Of a stretch of 64,000 bases of DNA, positions 20,780-29,115 are shown piece after piece. Position 1 is the first letter of the stretch. Every line of letters starts with the position of its first letter. Location of the stretch: the NCBI RefSeq assembly GCF_029537375.1, contig NZ_CP120679.1:3639501-3703500 (forward strand). Direction: 5' to 3'. The translations under genes and the position numbers were made by a program. This DNA is from Bacillus sp. HSf4. Lineage in GTDB: Bacteria > Bacillota > Bacilli > Bacillales > Bacillaceae. The notes beneath the pieces were generated by a model, which searched no databases, was not told where the DNA came from, and saw nothing but the letters and a program-made list of their open reading frames with translations.

Positions 20780-21787
20780 TTAAAGACCTTGTTTTGCAAT
20801 GTAAGCGGCAAGGTCAACTACGCGGTGAGAATATCCGCTTTCGTTGTCATACCAAGAAATCACTTTCACCATGCTGCCTTCCATCACCATTGTAGAAAGG
20901 GCATCGATAGTAGAAGAGTTGGCATTGCCGTTGTAGTCTTTAGATACAAGCGGATCTTCGCTGTAGCCAAGAACGCCTTGAAGTTCGCCTTCTGCTGCTT
21001 CTTTAAACGCTGCGTTTACTTCTTCTGCTGTTACGTCTTTGTCAAGTTCAGCAACAAGGTCAACAAGTGATACGTTTGGTGTTGGAACACGCATTGCTCC
21101 GCCGTTCAGTTTTCCTTTTAGTTCAGGAAGTACAAGGGAAACGGCTTTCGCTGCACCAGTTGTTGTTGGGATGATGCTTTCAGCTGCTGCACGCGCACGA
21201 CGGTAGTCTTTGTGCGGAAGATCAAGGATTTGCTGATCGTTTGTGTAAGAGTGAACAGTTGTCATCATACCGCGTTTGATGCCGAATTTGTCATTCAGAA
21301 CTTTTGCAAACGGCGCAAGGCAGTTTGTTGTGCAAGATGCGTTAGAGATAACTTGGTGGTTAGCTGCATCGTATTTATCTTCGTTTACACCCATAACGAT
21401 TGTGATATCTTCTTCACTTGCAGGAGCTGAGATGATGACTTTTTTCGCGCCAGCTTCTAAGTGTTTTGCCGCATCTGGGCGTTTTGTGAAGAAACCAGTT
21501 GATTCAACAACGATTTCAACACCTTGTTTTCCCCAGCTTAATTTAGCAGGATCGCGTTCAGCTGTAACTTCGATTGTCTTGCCATTTACAACAAGGTTGC
21601 TTCCGTCTACAGAAACTTCCGCGTCCAATTTTCCGTGTACTGAGTCATATTGTAATAGGTGAGCAAGCATGTTAGCGTCTGTTAAATCGTTAACTGCTAC
21701 AACCTCTACTTCAGGATTATTCAATGCTGCGCGGAATACATTACGTCCGATACGACCAAAACCATTAATACCGACTTTTACTGCCAT
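20780..21787 (-). CDS. gapA: Glyceraldehyde-3-phosphate dehydrogenase (NAD, glycolytic)
   Basis: A 335-aa enzyme with an N-terminal NAD fold ([11 protein letters not shown]) and the active site [12 protein letters not shown] (Cys about 152) and a conserved His in [10 protein letters not shown]. Presence in the cggR operon identifies the glycolytic GapA and not the gluconeogenic GapB. Codon use is highly biased. It follows cggR by about 35 nt. Confidence 0.98.
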   Translation of the reverse strand: MAVKVGINGFGRIGRNVFRAALNNPEVEVVAVNDLTDANMLAHLLQYDSVHGKLDAEVSVDGSNLVVNGKTIEVTAERDPAKLSWGKQGVEIVVESTGFFTKRPDAAKHLEAGAKKVIISAPASEEDITIVMGVNEDKYDAANHQVISNASCTTNCLAPFAKVLNDKFGIKRGMMTTVHSYTNDQQILDLPHKDYRRARAAAESIIPTTTGAAKAVSLVLPELKGKLNGGAMRVPTPNVSLVDLVAELDKDVTAEEVNAAFKEAAEGELQGVLGYSEDPLVSKDYNGNANSSTIDALSTMVMEGSMVKVISWYDNESGYSHRVVDLAAYIAKQGL

Positions 21788-21820
21788 GATGATTTCCTCC
21801 TTTAAGTAAATAAGAGATAT

Positions 21821-22861
21821 TTAATTTATATTGAGGGAAGAAACTTCCCTTAATAACTGTTTTGCGGCTCCTTCATCAGTGATCAGAACCGTGTTGCGCG
21901 GCTTTTTAAAGTAAGCCTCGATGGCTTCCGCCTTTGATGAGCCTCCCGCCACCGCGATGATGTTGGGGATCGAATCAAGATCCTCCAGTTGAATGCCTAC
22001 GCTGTGCACTTTATGAATGACCTCTCCATGACGATCAAAATAATAGCCGAAAGCTTCTGCAACAGCCTCATTTTCTTCGATCTTCCTCAAATCTTCCTCA
22101 GGTGTGTTTCTTCGTTCGGCCATTGTTTTAGCATCCCCGATTCCATGAATCACCATACTGGACGATTGAATCGTCTGCAGCACCTCTTTGATAGAAGGCT
22201 CTTCAATGATGGAAGAATAGGCTTCTTTGCTTAGCTGACCCGGAACAAATAACAGCCTGTATGTACCGGATGCTTTTTCAGCCATATGAGCGCAGATCGT
22301 ATTGGCCTGGTTCCTGACGTTTTCGCCGAGTCCGCCTCTTGCCGGAACAAAAAGCAGCTTGCGGTTTTTCGAGTCGGGCGTCATCATTTCTGCTACGGCT
22401 TCAAGGGTCGTACCTCCGGTTACGGCGACGATATTTTCCCCTTTAAACCTGTTTTTCATGCATGCGACGGCCGCTCTCCCCATTTCTTTTTTGACCCATG
22501 GGGAATGGTCGCTGTCTCCTGAGACAATGATGACCTGTTCAAGGTTCAACCTCTCTTTTAATGTGTTTTCCAAATGGGTTAAGCCTAAAACATCCTTCAT
22601 TGTATCTTCGAGAATTTTCAGCAGGTCAGATCCTTCCGTTGTCAATGTCATGCCGGTCGTTTTGATCTCGAGGAGATTTTGTTCTTTTAAAAACTGAACC
22701 TCCGCCCTTAAAATCCGCTCGCTGATTCCGAGACTGGCGGCAAGGCTTCTTCTGCCGATCGGTTCAGTCAGCCTTATGTACTGCAAAATTTCGTACCTTT
22801 TCTGCATGACATCGAGAAGATCCGGCAATAATTTTTTTTGAGCCTGTATTAGTTGATTCAT
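21821..22861 (-). CDS. cggR: Central glycolytic genes regulator CggR
   Basis: A 346-aa SorC/DeoR-family repressor. The N-terminal winged helix (EPIGRRSLAASLGISERILRAEVQFL, residues about 34-59) binds DNA. The C-terminal sugar-binding domain (VAVTGGTTLEAVAEMM, FVPARGGLGE) senses fructose-1,6-bisphosphate. It represses its own operon. ATG 22861 is 9 nt from AAAGGA, and a start six codons upstream is not supported. The C-terminus runs a few residues longer than the 340-aa B. subtilis protein. Confidence 0.96.
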   Translation of the reverse strand: MNQLIQAQKKLLPDLLDVMQKRYEILQYIRLTEPIGRRSLAASLGISERILRAEVQFLKEQNLLEIKTTGMTLTTEGSDLLKILEDTMKDVLGLTHLENTLKERLNLEQVIIVSGDSDHSPWVKKEMGRAAVACMKNRFKGENIVAVTGGTTLEAVAEMMTPDSKNRKLLFVPARGGLGENVRNQANTICAHMAEKASGTYRLLFVPGQLSKEAYSSIIEEPSIKEVLQTIQSSSMVIHGIGDAKTMAERRNTPEEDLRKIEENEAVAEAFGYYFDRHGEVIHKVHSVGIQLEDLDSIPNIIAVAGGSSKAEAIEAYFKKPRNTVLITDEGAAKQLLREVSSLNIN

Positions 22862-22887
22862 GTCAAACGTTCCTTTCATCCCGTCAT

Positions 22888-22924
22888 GGACAAATATTGT
22901 CCCGCTATGACTGAAAACGTCCCA
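22888..22924 (-). promoter_or_regulatory. CggR operator
   Basis: On the minus strand two direct half sites, TGGGACGTTTTCAGTCATAG and GCGGGACAATATTTGTCC, spaced as in the B. subtilis operator between the promoter and cggR. GGGAC-N-GTC units are preserved with minor changes. Confidence 0.9.
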
Positions 22925-22962
22925 CCTCAGCCAAAAAAAAATTACTCCTGCTTACATTCATT

Positions 22963-22991
22963 ATTTTAACAGGGTTAAATCGTTTATTCAA
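22963..22991 (-). promoter_or_regulatory. Promoter of the cggR-gapA operon
   Basis: On the minus strand TTGAAT-N17-TAAAAT (-35 at 22986-22991, -10 at 22963-22968), about 40 bp upstream of the CggR operator, so bound CggR would act as a roadblock. Confidence 0.75.
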
Positions 22992-23107
22992 CTGTTAAGC
23001 GTCAATTCCTCGACAATATTCGCACATCTTCACACAACCGTCTTATTCAGCATTGTTTCCTATCATCTCTATTTTATTCCCATCCTCCAAAAAGGTGCAT
23101 CCATCAT

Positions 23108-23131
23108 AAAAAGCCCTTTTCTCGAAAGGGC
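23108..23131 (-). terminator. Terminator of araE
   Basis: On the minus strand GCCCTTT-CGAGA-AAAGGGC followed by five T. The rest of the gap 22992-23107 shows no gene. Confidence 0.9.
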
Positions 23132-23152
23132 CTCGTCTTTATTAAAACGTTT

Positions 23153-24547
23153 TCATTTTGTCCAAAGCTTCTCTATTTCTTCAAGCGACTTATTTTTTGT
23201 TTCAGGACAGATCGTGACAACAAACAGGAAGCAGAGAATATTAATCACCGCAAAAATCCAGAAGGTATAGGCAAGCCCCAGCGAGCTGATCATCATCGGC
23301 ACAAATTGTCCGATCGCCCAGTTGGCTCCCCATAGAAAAATGGTCGCAATCCCTGCGGCCCGCGCCCTCAGGTGATTCGGGAATATTTCAGAAATCATGA
23401 TCCATGTGATGGGACCGACCGATACACAGAAGGCGGCGACAAATCCTAAAATAAAGAAGGTCAGCATCAGTCCCTCAGTCAGATGAAAATAAAATGATGT
23501 ACCGATTAAGATCATAAAAATGGCCATGAAGGCAGAACCGATGGACATAAGCTTCTTCCGCCCGACTTTATCGATCAAGAGAACTGCGATCACGGTAAAA
23601 ATCACTTCGACGACACCGACGACACATGTTGCAACAAATCCGGCATTTTGGCCGAAACCCATCATTTTGAAAATTTCCGGACCGTAATAGGTAATCGCGT
23701 TCATGCCGATGACTTGATTGAACAGCGCCAGCAAAATCCCGATGAACAGCGCCTTTCTGAGGCCCGGTTTGAAAAGCTGTGACAACGACCCCATCCGTTC
23801 GATCTTCAAGGAATCTTCAATGTTTTGTAATTCTTCTTTTGCCACTTTTTCTCCATTAATACGTGTCAGAATCTTTAGCGCTTCATTTGTCCTTCCGGCT
23901 TTCGCCAGCCATCGCGGACTTTCCGGCACAACCAGCAGCACGAGGAAGAAAATGACCGACGGCACCATACCATAGGCAAGCATCCACCTCCAGCCGGTGT
24001 GCACACCCCATTCATATGTACCAGACCGCTGAACTGCGAGATTGATAAAGTAAGTCGCGGAGATCCCCAATATCGTAAAGAGCTGATATAAGGAAGATAA
24101 GCTGCCGCGGATCGCAGGCGGCGCCGCTTCAGTTATATACGTGACAGACAGAGAAGACCCCATTCCAATTCCCAAACCGCCGATGATCCTTGCGATGATT
24201 AATGTGGACACATTCTGTGAAAGAGCTGAAATGACCGCTGATATCGCAAACAACAGCGCCGCTGTCATCAAAATCTTTCTCCTTCCGAACCTGTCGCTCA
24301 GAAAACCGGATATGCCAACGCCCACAACGCCCCCGATCATGATGCTCGATATCACAAGGCCTTCCATAAATGGGGTCAGACTGTACAAATCCTTCAGAAA
24401 ACCGATTGCACCGGATATGACCGCTGTATCATAGCCGTACAATAAACCGCCGAGACCCGCCGCACATGAAATCAATATCACAAATCCCATTGAATGGCTT
24501 CGAGCAACTGACACTTCTGTTTCTAACTGAGCTGGATTGTTCTTCAT
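23153..24547 (-). CDS. araE: Arabinose/pentose-proton symporter AraE
   Basis: A 464-aa sugar-porter family MFS protein with 12 membrane helices. The signatures DRFGRRK (after TM2), PESPRWL (after TM6) and PETKNKSLEEIE (C-terminus) are intact, and it is nearly identical over long blocks to B. subtilis AraE, which imports L-arabinose, xylose and galactose. Control elements upstream are AraR boxes and cre-like sites. Unlike B. subtilis, no araR gene is divergent to it. Confidence 0.95.
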   Translation of the reverse strand: MKNNPAQLETEVSVARSHSMGFVILISCAAGLGGLLYGYDTAVISGAIGFLKDLYSLTPFMEGLVISSIMIGGVVGVGISGFLSDRFGRRKILMTAALLFAISAVISALSQNVSTLIIARIIGGLGIGMGSSLSVTYITEAAPPAIRGSLSSLYQLFTILGISATYFINLAVQRSGTYEWGVHTGWRWMLAYGMVPSVIFFLVLLVVPESPRWLAKAGRTNEALKILTRINGEKVAKEELQNIEDSLKIERMGSLSQLFKPGLRKALFIGILLALFNQVIGMNAITYYGPEIFKMMGFGQNAGFVATCVVGVVEVIFTVIAVLLIDKVGRKKLMSIGSAFMAIFMILIGTSFYFHLTEGLMLTFFILGFVAAFCVSVGPITWIMISEIFPNHLRARAAGIATIFLWGANWAIGQFVPMMISSLGLAYTFWIFAVINILCFLFVVTICPETKNKSLEEIEKLWTK

Positions 24548-24600
24548 TATTTGCCTCTCCTCCCACGAAATGATAAAGCGCTTTCAATGTGAAGTTTTCT

Positions 24601-24610
24601 TGTACGTACA
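24601..24610. promoter_or_regulatory. AraR box, proximal
   Basis: TGTACGTACA core, the centre of the AraR operator ATTTGTACGTACAAAT, between the araE -10 and its start codon. Confidence 0.85.
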
Positions 24611-24642
24611 TATTTTGAAACGTAAGAACTCAAACCTCAATT

Positions 24643-24652
24643 AGTACGTACA
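24643..24652. promoter_or_regulatory. AraR box, distal
   Basis: AGTACGTACA core 42 bp (four helical turns) from the proximal box, which allows cooperative binding as at the B. subtilis araE promoter. Confidence 0.85.
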
Positions 24653-24657
24653 ATTAT

Positions 24658-24686
24658 AGAATAATTATATTTGTATTTTCTGTCAA
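24658..24686 (-). promoter_or_regulatory. Promoter of araE
   Basis: On the minus strand TTGACA-N17-TATTCT (-35 at 24681-24686, -10 at 24658-24663), directly upstream of the distal AraR box. Confidence 0.7.
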
Positions 24687-24695
24687 CGTTTTTTC

Positions 24696-24709
24696 GGTTA
24701 GCGCTTTCA
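24696..24709 (-). promoter_or_regulatory. Candidate cre (CcpA) site upstream of araE
   Basis: TGAAAGCGCTAACC on the minus strand, one mismatch to TGWAANCGNTNWCA. A second weaker cre-like TGAAAGCGCTTTAT is near 24575-24588, downstream of the promoter. Confidence 0.5.
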
Positions 24710-24819
24710 TTTCACCTGAGAATTTTTCGTGAACATGTCGGGGAATCAATATATTGCGAAAATACGTCAGCCGCACGAGCCCTTCGAATCAAAGGTCATG
24801 ATCCATATTCTGAAACATT

Positions 24820-24858
24820 AAAAAGCAACGGATGGACATTGCCATACCGTTGCTTTTT
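24820..24858 (-). terminator. Terminator of the luciferase-like gene
   Basis: AAAAAGCAACGG/CCGTTGCTTTTT stem. Between araE and this hairpin (24710-24819) no gene is visible. Confidence 0.85.
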
Positions 24859-24863
24859 ACCGA

Positions 24864-25871
24864 TTATCCGTTTTTCCATACGTCGGCGATGATTTCAAAT
24901 GAGCGCAGTCTGTCTCCATGATCAAATGTTTCTGAGTTGATGATGATTTCGTCTGCCTGCGTCGTCTGGATAAAATCTTCAAGCTTTGCCTTCACTTCTT
25001 TTGGACCTCCGATGATGGTGGAGCTGAGCTGTTCATTGACCATCGCTTTTTCTCGCGGCGTCCAGACTTGATCCATATCGTCTACAGGCGGTTTGAGCTG
25101 AGTCGGAGCCCCCCGGACAAGGTCTAAAAATTTCTGATAGTGGGATGTCGCAAGGCGCTGTGCTTTCTCATTCGTATCGGCGGCGATCACGGTCACGCCG
25201 ACCATCGCATACGGCTCATCCAATATACCGGGTGTAAACGAGCTCCTGTACAGCTCTAAAGCAGGTATCGTATTCGCCGGTGAAAAGTGGGCTGCAAACG
25301 CAAACGGCAGACCGAGCTCTCCCGCGAGACGGGCGCTGAATCCGCTGGAGCCAAGCAGCCAAATCGGCACATCAAGGCCTTCCCCCGGAATGGCGCGCAC
25401 ATGATTTCTCACATTGCCTGACGGTTTAAAATATCGGCGCAGCTCTTCCAATTGCTCTGGAAAGTCCTCTCCGCTGCTAATGTTCCGCCGCAATGCCCTC
25501 GCTGTCAGCTGATCGGTGCCCGGAGCCCGGCCGAGTCCTAAATCGATTCTTCCCGGATAAAGGGACTCCAACGTTCCGAACTGCTCGGCAATCACAAGGG
25601 AAGAGTGATTGGGAAGCATAATGCCGCCGGACCCGACACGAATCGTCTTCGTTCCCCCGGCAATATAGCCGATCAATACCGAAGTGGCCGAACTTGCAAC
25701 ACCTTCAATATTATGATGCTCGGCCAGCCAGAACCTGTGGTATCCCCAGTCTTCGGCATGGCGCGCCAAATCGATGGAATCCCTGAAGGATTGCGCCGCA
25801 TTTCCGCCCTGTACGATTGGGGACAAATTCAGCACGGAATACTTTGTATGTTTAAAAGGCTCTACTGACAT
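24864..25871 (-). CDS. yvbT: Luciferase-like monooxygenase (LLM class, MsnO8 type)
   Basis: A 335-aa TIM-barrel flavin-dependent oxidoreductase. Typical blocks are [11 protein letters not shown] (about 44-54), [22 protein letters not shown] (about 78-99), [14 protein letters not shown] (about 106-119) and the C-terminal [10 protein letters not shown]. The family oxidises organic substrates with reduced flavin from a partner reductase; the substrate is unknown. The ortholog in B. subtilis is yvbT, at the same place after araE/araR. Confidence 0.85.
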   Translation of the reverse strand: MSVEPFKHTKYSVLNLSPIVQGGNAAQSFRDSIDLARHAEDWGYHRFWLAEHHNIEGVASSATSVLIGYIAGGTKTIRVGSGGIMLPNHSSLVIAEQFGTLESLYPGRIDLGLGRAPGTDQLTARALRRNISSGEDFPEQLEELRRYFKPSGNVRNHVRAIPGEGLDVPIWLLGSSGFSARLAGELGLPFAFAAHFSPANTIPALELYRSSFTPGILDEPYAMVGVTVIAADTNEKAQRLATSHYQKFLDLVRGAPTQLKPPVDDMDQVWTPREKAMVNEQLSSTIIGGPKEVKAKLEDFIQTTQADEIIINSETFDHGDRLRSFEIIADVWKNG

Positions 25872-25941
25872 ATTTTCTCCTTCTTCCTAGAGTGTATTGT
25901 CAGATAGAACGATAACATAACAGAGGGCGGGATTAAAAGAA

Positions 25942-25967
25942 ATTAGTTCGACCATTCTCGAACTAAT
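25942..25967. terminator. Perfect inverted repeat between yvbW and yvbT
   Basis: ATTAGTTCGA-ccattc-TCGAACTAAT. On the minus strand it is followed by TTTCTTTT, so it most likely terminates yvbW transcripts, but a 10-bp perfect palindrome 70 bp before yvbT could also be an operator. Confidence 0.6.
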
Positions 25968-25976
25968 GTTTAAAAT

Positions 25977-26003
25977 GCTTGCCCCCTGAGGAAGGAGGCA
26001 AGC
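25977..26003 (-). terminator. Hairpin right after yvbW
   Basis: GCTTGCC/GGCAAGC stem with a weak T run on the minus strand. Confidence 0.45.
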
Positions 26004-26011
26004 ATAGCAGC

Positions 26012-27367
26012 TTAAGCATTGACGTTTTGGTTTCGCCCTTTCAAAAAATAAGCGGCAGTAATGAGCAGGTAAATACCTGCCGTGACAACGGTGATGACGA
26101 TCGACGTGGTCAAAATGACGCCGATGAGTATAGCCGCAAGCGCAAGAATCGCCAGCCAGGTCGTATAAGGAAACCATTTCACATAGTAGCCTTCTGTTAC
26201 GATTGCGCCGCGTTTTCTCGATTTCACATGGGCAATGGCGATCAGCATCCAGATCATCAGGACCGTATAGCCGAGAGACCCCATCAAATACTCGAATGTC
26301 TGACTTCCCGCAAATAAGGAAAACAATACGCCTAAATATAAAAATGACGTACATAGCAAAATGGCGTAAACCGGCACCTTTCGAACGGAAAGCTTTGCAA
26401 AAACTTTCGGCACCCGGCCGTCAGAAGCCTGTGTATACAACACACGGGAGGCTCCGTAAAGTCCTGAGTTCATCGATGAGATGACCGCCAATAAAATGAC
26501 GGCATTCATCAAGTGATCCGCTCCGGGAATCCCGATCATTTTAAAGACCATGACAAAAGGGCTTTCCGGCACACTGTTGACTTGATTCCACGGAATCAGG
26601 CTGACGATGATGAAAAACGGCAGAAGATAAAAGGCAATAATTCGCGTCAGTGTGCCGCGGACAGCTCTGGGGACGACCTGTTCCGGGCGTTTCGTCTCCG
26701 CAAGGGTCACGCCGATGATCTCAGTTCCTCCATAAGAGTAAATGACAACAAGCATTGCCGTAATGAGCCCGCCGGCGCCGTTCGGGAAAAAGCCGCCATG
26801 ATCTGTCAAATTCGAAAATCCCACAGCAGAGTGATGGCCAAAAGAGAAAAATAACAATATAAATCCGGATATGATGAAGACGACAATTACTGTAATTTTA
26901 AGCAAAGCGAGCCAATATTCAGTCTCTGCAAAGCTTTTGACAGAAAGCAAATTCACACTGGTGATAACAAGGGAAACAAACAGCGCCAGCACCCAAACCG
27001 GCATCCCCGGAAGCCAGTACTGCAAAAATATCGCAGCAACGACAGCCTCTGCGGCAATATTCAGCACCCACATTTTCCAGTAAATCCAATCTAAAAAGTA
27101 TGCGGCATACGGTCCCAAAATCGATTGCACCAGATCTCTGAACGTTCTCGCTTTACTATTTCGAACCGCCATTTCTGCGAGCCCCTGCATGATAAACAGC
27201 AAAATGACTCCGCCGATCAAATAAGCGATCATCACGGACGGCCCGGCCAAATCGATGGCATTGCTGCTTCCTTTAAATAATCCCGCTCCGATGGCTCCGC
27301 CCAGCGCCATCATCATAATATGGCGGGCTGTCATCGTTCGCTCAAGCTTCTGCATTTCTTTTTCCAA
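26012..27367 (-). CDS. yvbW: APC-family amino-acid permease (probably leucine)
   Basis: A 451-aa permease with 12 hydrophobic segments. The N-terminal block MMMALGGAIGAGLFKGSS is the amino-acid-permease TM1, and SYGGTEIIGVTLAET is the TM6 substrate motif. B. subtilis yvbW has a leucine T-box, as here, so leucine or branched-chain uptake is inferred. Start choice: TTG at 27367 is 11 nt from GAGG, a GTG three codons upstream is too near it, and an ATG four codons downstream is too far. Confidence 0.85.
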   Translation of the reverse strand: MEKEMQKLERTMTARHIMMMALGGAIGAGLFKGSSNAIDLAGPSVMIAYLIGGVILLFIMQGLAEMAVRNSKARTFRDLVQSILGPYAAYFLDWIYWKMWVLNIAAEAVVAAIFLQYWLPGMPVWVLALFVSLVITSVNLLSVKSFAETEYWLALLKITVIVVFIISGFILLFFSFGHHSAVGFSNLTDHGGFFPNGAGGLITAMLVVIYSYGGTEIIGVTLAETKRPEQVVPRAVRGTLTRIIAFYLLPFFIIVSLIPWNQVNSVPESPFVMVFKMIGIPGADHLMNAVILLAVISSMNSGLYGASRVLYTQASDGRVPKVFAKLSVRKVPVYAILLCTSFLYLGVLFSLFAGSQTFEYLMGSLGYTVLMIWMLIAIAHVKSRKRGAIVTEGYYVKWFPYTTWLAILALAAILIGVILTTSIVITVVTAGIYLLITAAYFLKGRNQNVNA

Positions 27368-27694
27368 CTTTTTCACTTCCTCTATATCAATTAAAAAGGC
27401 TCATCGTCTCTTTTTCTTCTTTACTTTGAAGATAAAGAGACGATGAGCCTTTGAACGCCTACCGCGGTACCACTCTTTTTGATTCCTTTTCATAAGAACC
27501 CAGCTTAAAAACCCGATAACGAAGGTCAGCCGTAAAGCCTGCAGGATCGATGTCTTTCCTTTTTGAGCAAGTCCACTCCCGGGCGAGTTCAAAGATTCAT
27601 TAGACTGCGTCACACCGCCCCGCAGCTCTCTTGGCTAATGAAGGATCTTTTACTGCTCCCGTTCTCTGTGTTTTATTATCCACTGAAAATATAT
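27368..27694 (-). promoter_or_regulatory. T-box leader (leucine specifier) of yvbW
   Basis: A 5' leader of about 320 nt. The T-box core GAGTGGTACCGCGG is at 27460-27475, competing with a strong terminator at 27393-27452 (19-bp stem AAAGGCTCATCGTCTCTTT type and five T). In the stem I region the specifier loop reads TGAACTCG, giving CTC (Leu) as probable codon. Uncharged tRNA-Leu would stabilise the antiterminator. The exact stem I folding was not modelled. Confidence 0.85.
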
Positions 27695-27700
27695 TCATAT

Positions 27701-27729
27701 AATATACGTTCTTATTTTCACTTTGTCAA
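27701..27729 (-). promoter_or_regulatory. Promoter of the yvbW T-box transcript
   Basis: On the minus strand TTGACA-N17-TATATT (-35 at 27724-27729, -10 at 27701-27706). Confidence 0.75.
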
Positions 27730-27922
27730 TATAAAATGATAGAACTTCTTTTTAAAATTTGAATTTTTCTTTATTTTCAAGGAAAATCGCCTTTTCTATC
27801 AGAAAATACAAGAGAAAAACAGCACAACTTTTTCTCGAATGGAGTGATTCACATAGAGACTCTCAAGAAAAACAGTCCTATATCCTCCGAAAAAAATAGT
27901 TAAATTGATATATTATTCAAAC

Positions 27923-27951
27923 TTTACAAAATATTTTAACGATGATAGAGT
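27923..27951 (+). promoter_or_regulatory. Candidate promoter of the small secreted protein
   Basis: TTTACA-N17-TAGAGT. The stretch 27730-27922 is AT-rich and shows no gene. Confidence 0.45.
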
Positions 27952-27989
27952 GTGAACCGAATCAATGATTCGCTAAAGGAGGAGAATCC

Positions 27990-28463
27990 ATGAAGAAGCT
28001 TTCGTTAATGTTGTTCTTGTCCGTTATGACGCTTGTCTTCGGTTCATCGCCTGTCAGCTTTGCGAAAGACCTCCCTGAAAATCGGTATACTTCACCGACT
28101 GACACAGAATTTAGCCAGATTGAACAAATACTCGATGAGGCGGGTATTCAAACCGAAAACTTAGAAAAGGATTACGGGGTGATCGTCAATGATCCCGCAG
28201 AAAAAATCGGTATCATTTCCGACATCCCCGCTGAAAAAGAGGACTGGAGCCATGTCAGCTTCGATTCGTATTATGTCGACCTCAACAGCGGCACATTAAT
28301 CGCACAAGTGCAATTTACATTTAAACAAAACGATGACGGTACATCTGAGACCGAATACAAAAATGTAACCAATGGAGGAAAATATTTTGTCAAGGTCGAC
28401 AAGGACGGAAATGTGATCGATGAAAAGACAGTCGGCGACATGTCGATTTTGTGGAAATATTAA
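27990..28463 (+). CDS. Small secreted protein, unknown
   Basis: A 157-aa protein with a Sec signal peptide (MKKLSLMLFLSVMTLVFGSS then PVSFAKD, cleavage probably after SFA), an acidic mature part of about 130 residues and no cysteine. The end part (SGTLIAQVQFTFKQNDDG, KYFVKVDKDGNVIDEKTVGDM) alternates short strands. I do not recognise the family. AAAGGAGGAG gives a strong ribosome site. It lies alone before a bidirectional hairpin, next to an MFS pseudogene and a pseudoprotease gene. Confidence 0.75.
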   Translation: MKKLSLMLFLSVMTLVFGSSPVSFAKDLPENRYTSPTDTEFSQIEQILDEAGIQTENLEKDYGVIVNDPAEKIGIISDIPAEKEDWSHVSFDSYYVDLNSGTLIAQVQFTFKQNDDGTSETEYKNVTNGGKYFVKVDKDGNVIDEKTVGDMSILWKY

Positions 28464-28482
28464 AGCCTGAATGCTCCCTTTA

Positions 28483-28513
28483 AAAAACACCCTTTTACAT
28501 ACAGGGTGTTTTT
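28483..28513. terminator. Terminator after the small secreted protein gene
   Basis: AAAAACACCCT/AGGGTGTTTTT hairpin, usable on both strands. Confidence 0.9.
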
Positions 28514-28514
28514 C

Positions 28515-28942
28515 TCATTTGGAGACATCCCGGCGATAAGCCCCGCCGGAATAAGCCCTGTCGGCAGGTCCCAGCTTTCCTTGCATATACTGAATCAGCC
28601 AGCCAGTTCCGCAAATTAATGAAACCGCCCCTATCACCCAGCCCGACCAATGGAATTCCCCATTGGTCATAAGCAAAGCCTGAAGCGAGATATGACAGCT
28701 GCATAAATCCCCCGTACGTTGCAAGATGAAATGAAAACACGCGCCCGCGGACTTCTTCCCTCGTGTTGGTCTGCAGCATATAGCTGTCCAGCGGGATGAT
28801 AACGCCTGAGCTGACTCGCATGAAGTAAAGCATGGGCCAGCGCCACCTGGTTGAACCAGTCCCCCATGACACTTCCGGCTTGCCCCATCCATAAAGAGCG
28901 GTAGTTCTTATTGTTAAGAAGGCTTGTTTTTTTGTTTTGCAC
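28515..28942 (-). pseudogene. MFS transporter pseudogene with internal deletion
   Basis: Starting at a GTG (28942) behind GGAGGGGGC, one frame reads QNKKTSLLNNKNYRSLWMGQ and AGSVMGDWFNQVALAH, the start of an MFS exporter. It then jumps to a late part of the protein in another frame (SSGVIIPLDSYMLQTNTREE, VRGRVFSFHLATYGGFMQLS) and to a third frame for GWVIGAVSLICGTGWLIQYM. About 250 codons are missing and at least two frameshifts exist. It cannot make a working transporter. Confidence 0.85.
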
Positions 28943-29115
28943 ATCTGCCCCCTCCTCCAACATCATTTTTCGACCAATGTATCTATCATTTCTCACAAGC
29001 GGCCAGGATTCCTTTTGATAATGTAAATTTTTAGAATTTATTTTCAAAAAACGACAAATCTCGCAAATCTCATTGGTTACATTAGAACTGTAAAATGACA
29101 AAGGAGGACAAAAAC

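Noticed and set aside
24671..24819. Plus-strand frame that might be the remains of araR
   Set aside because: The translation does not match AraR as I remember it and runs into the yvbT terminator hairpin.
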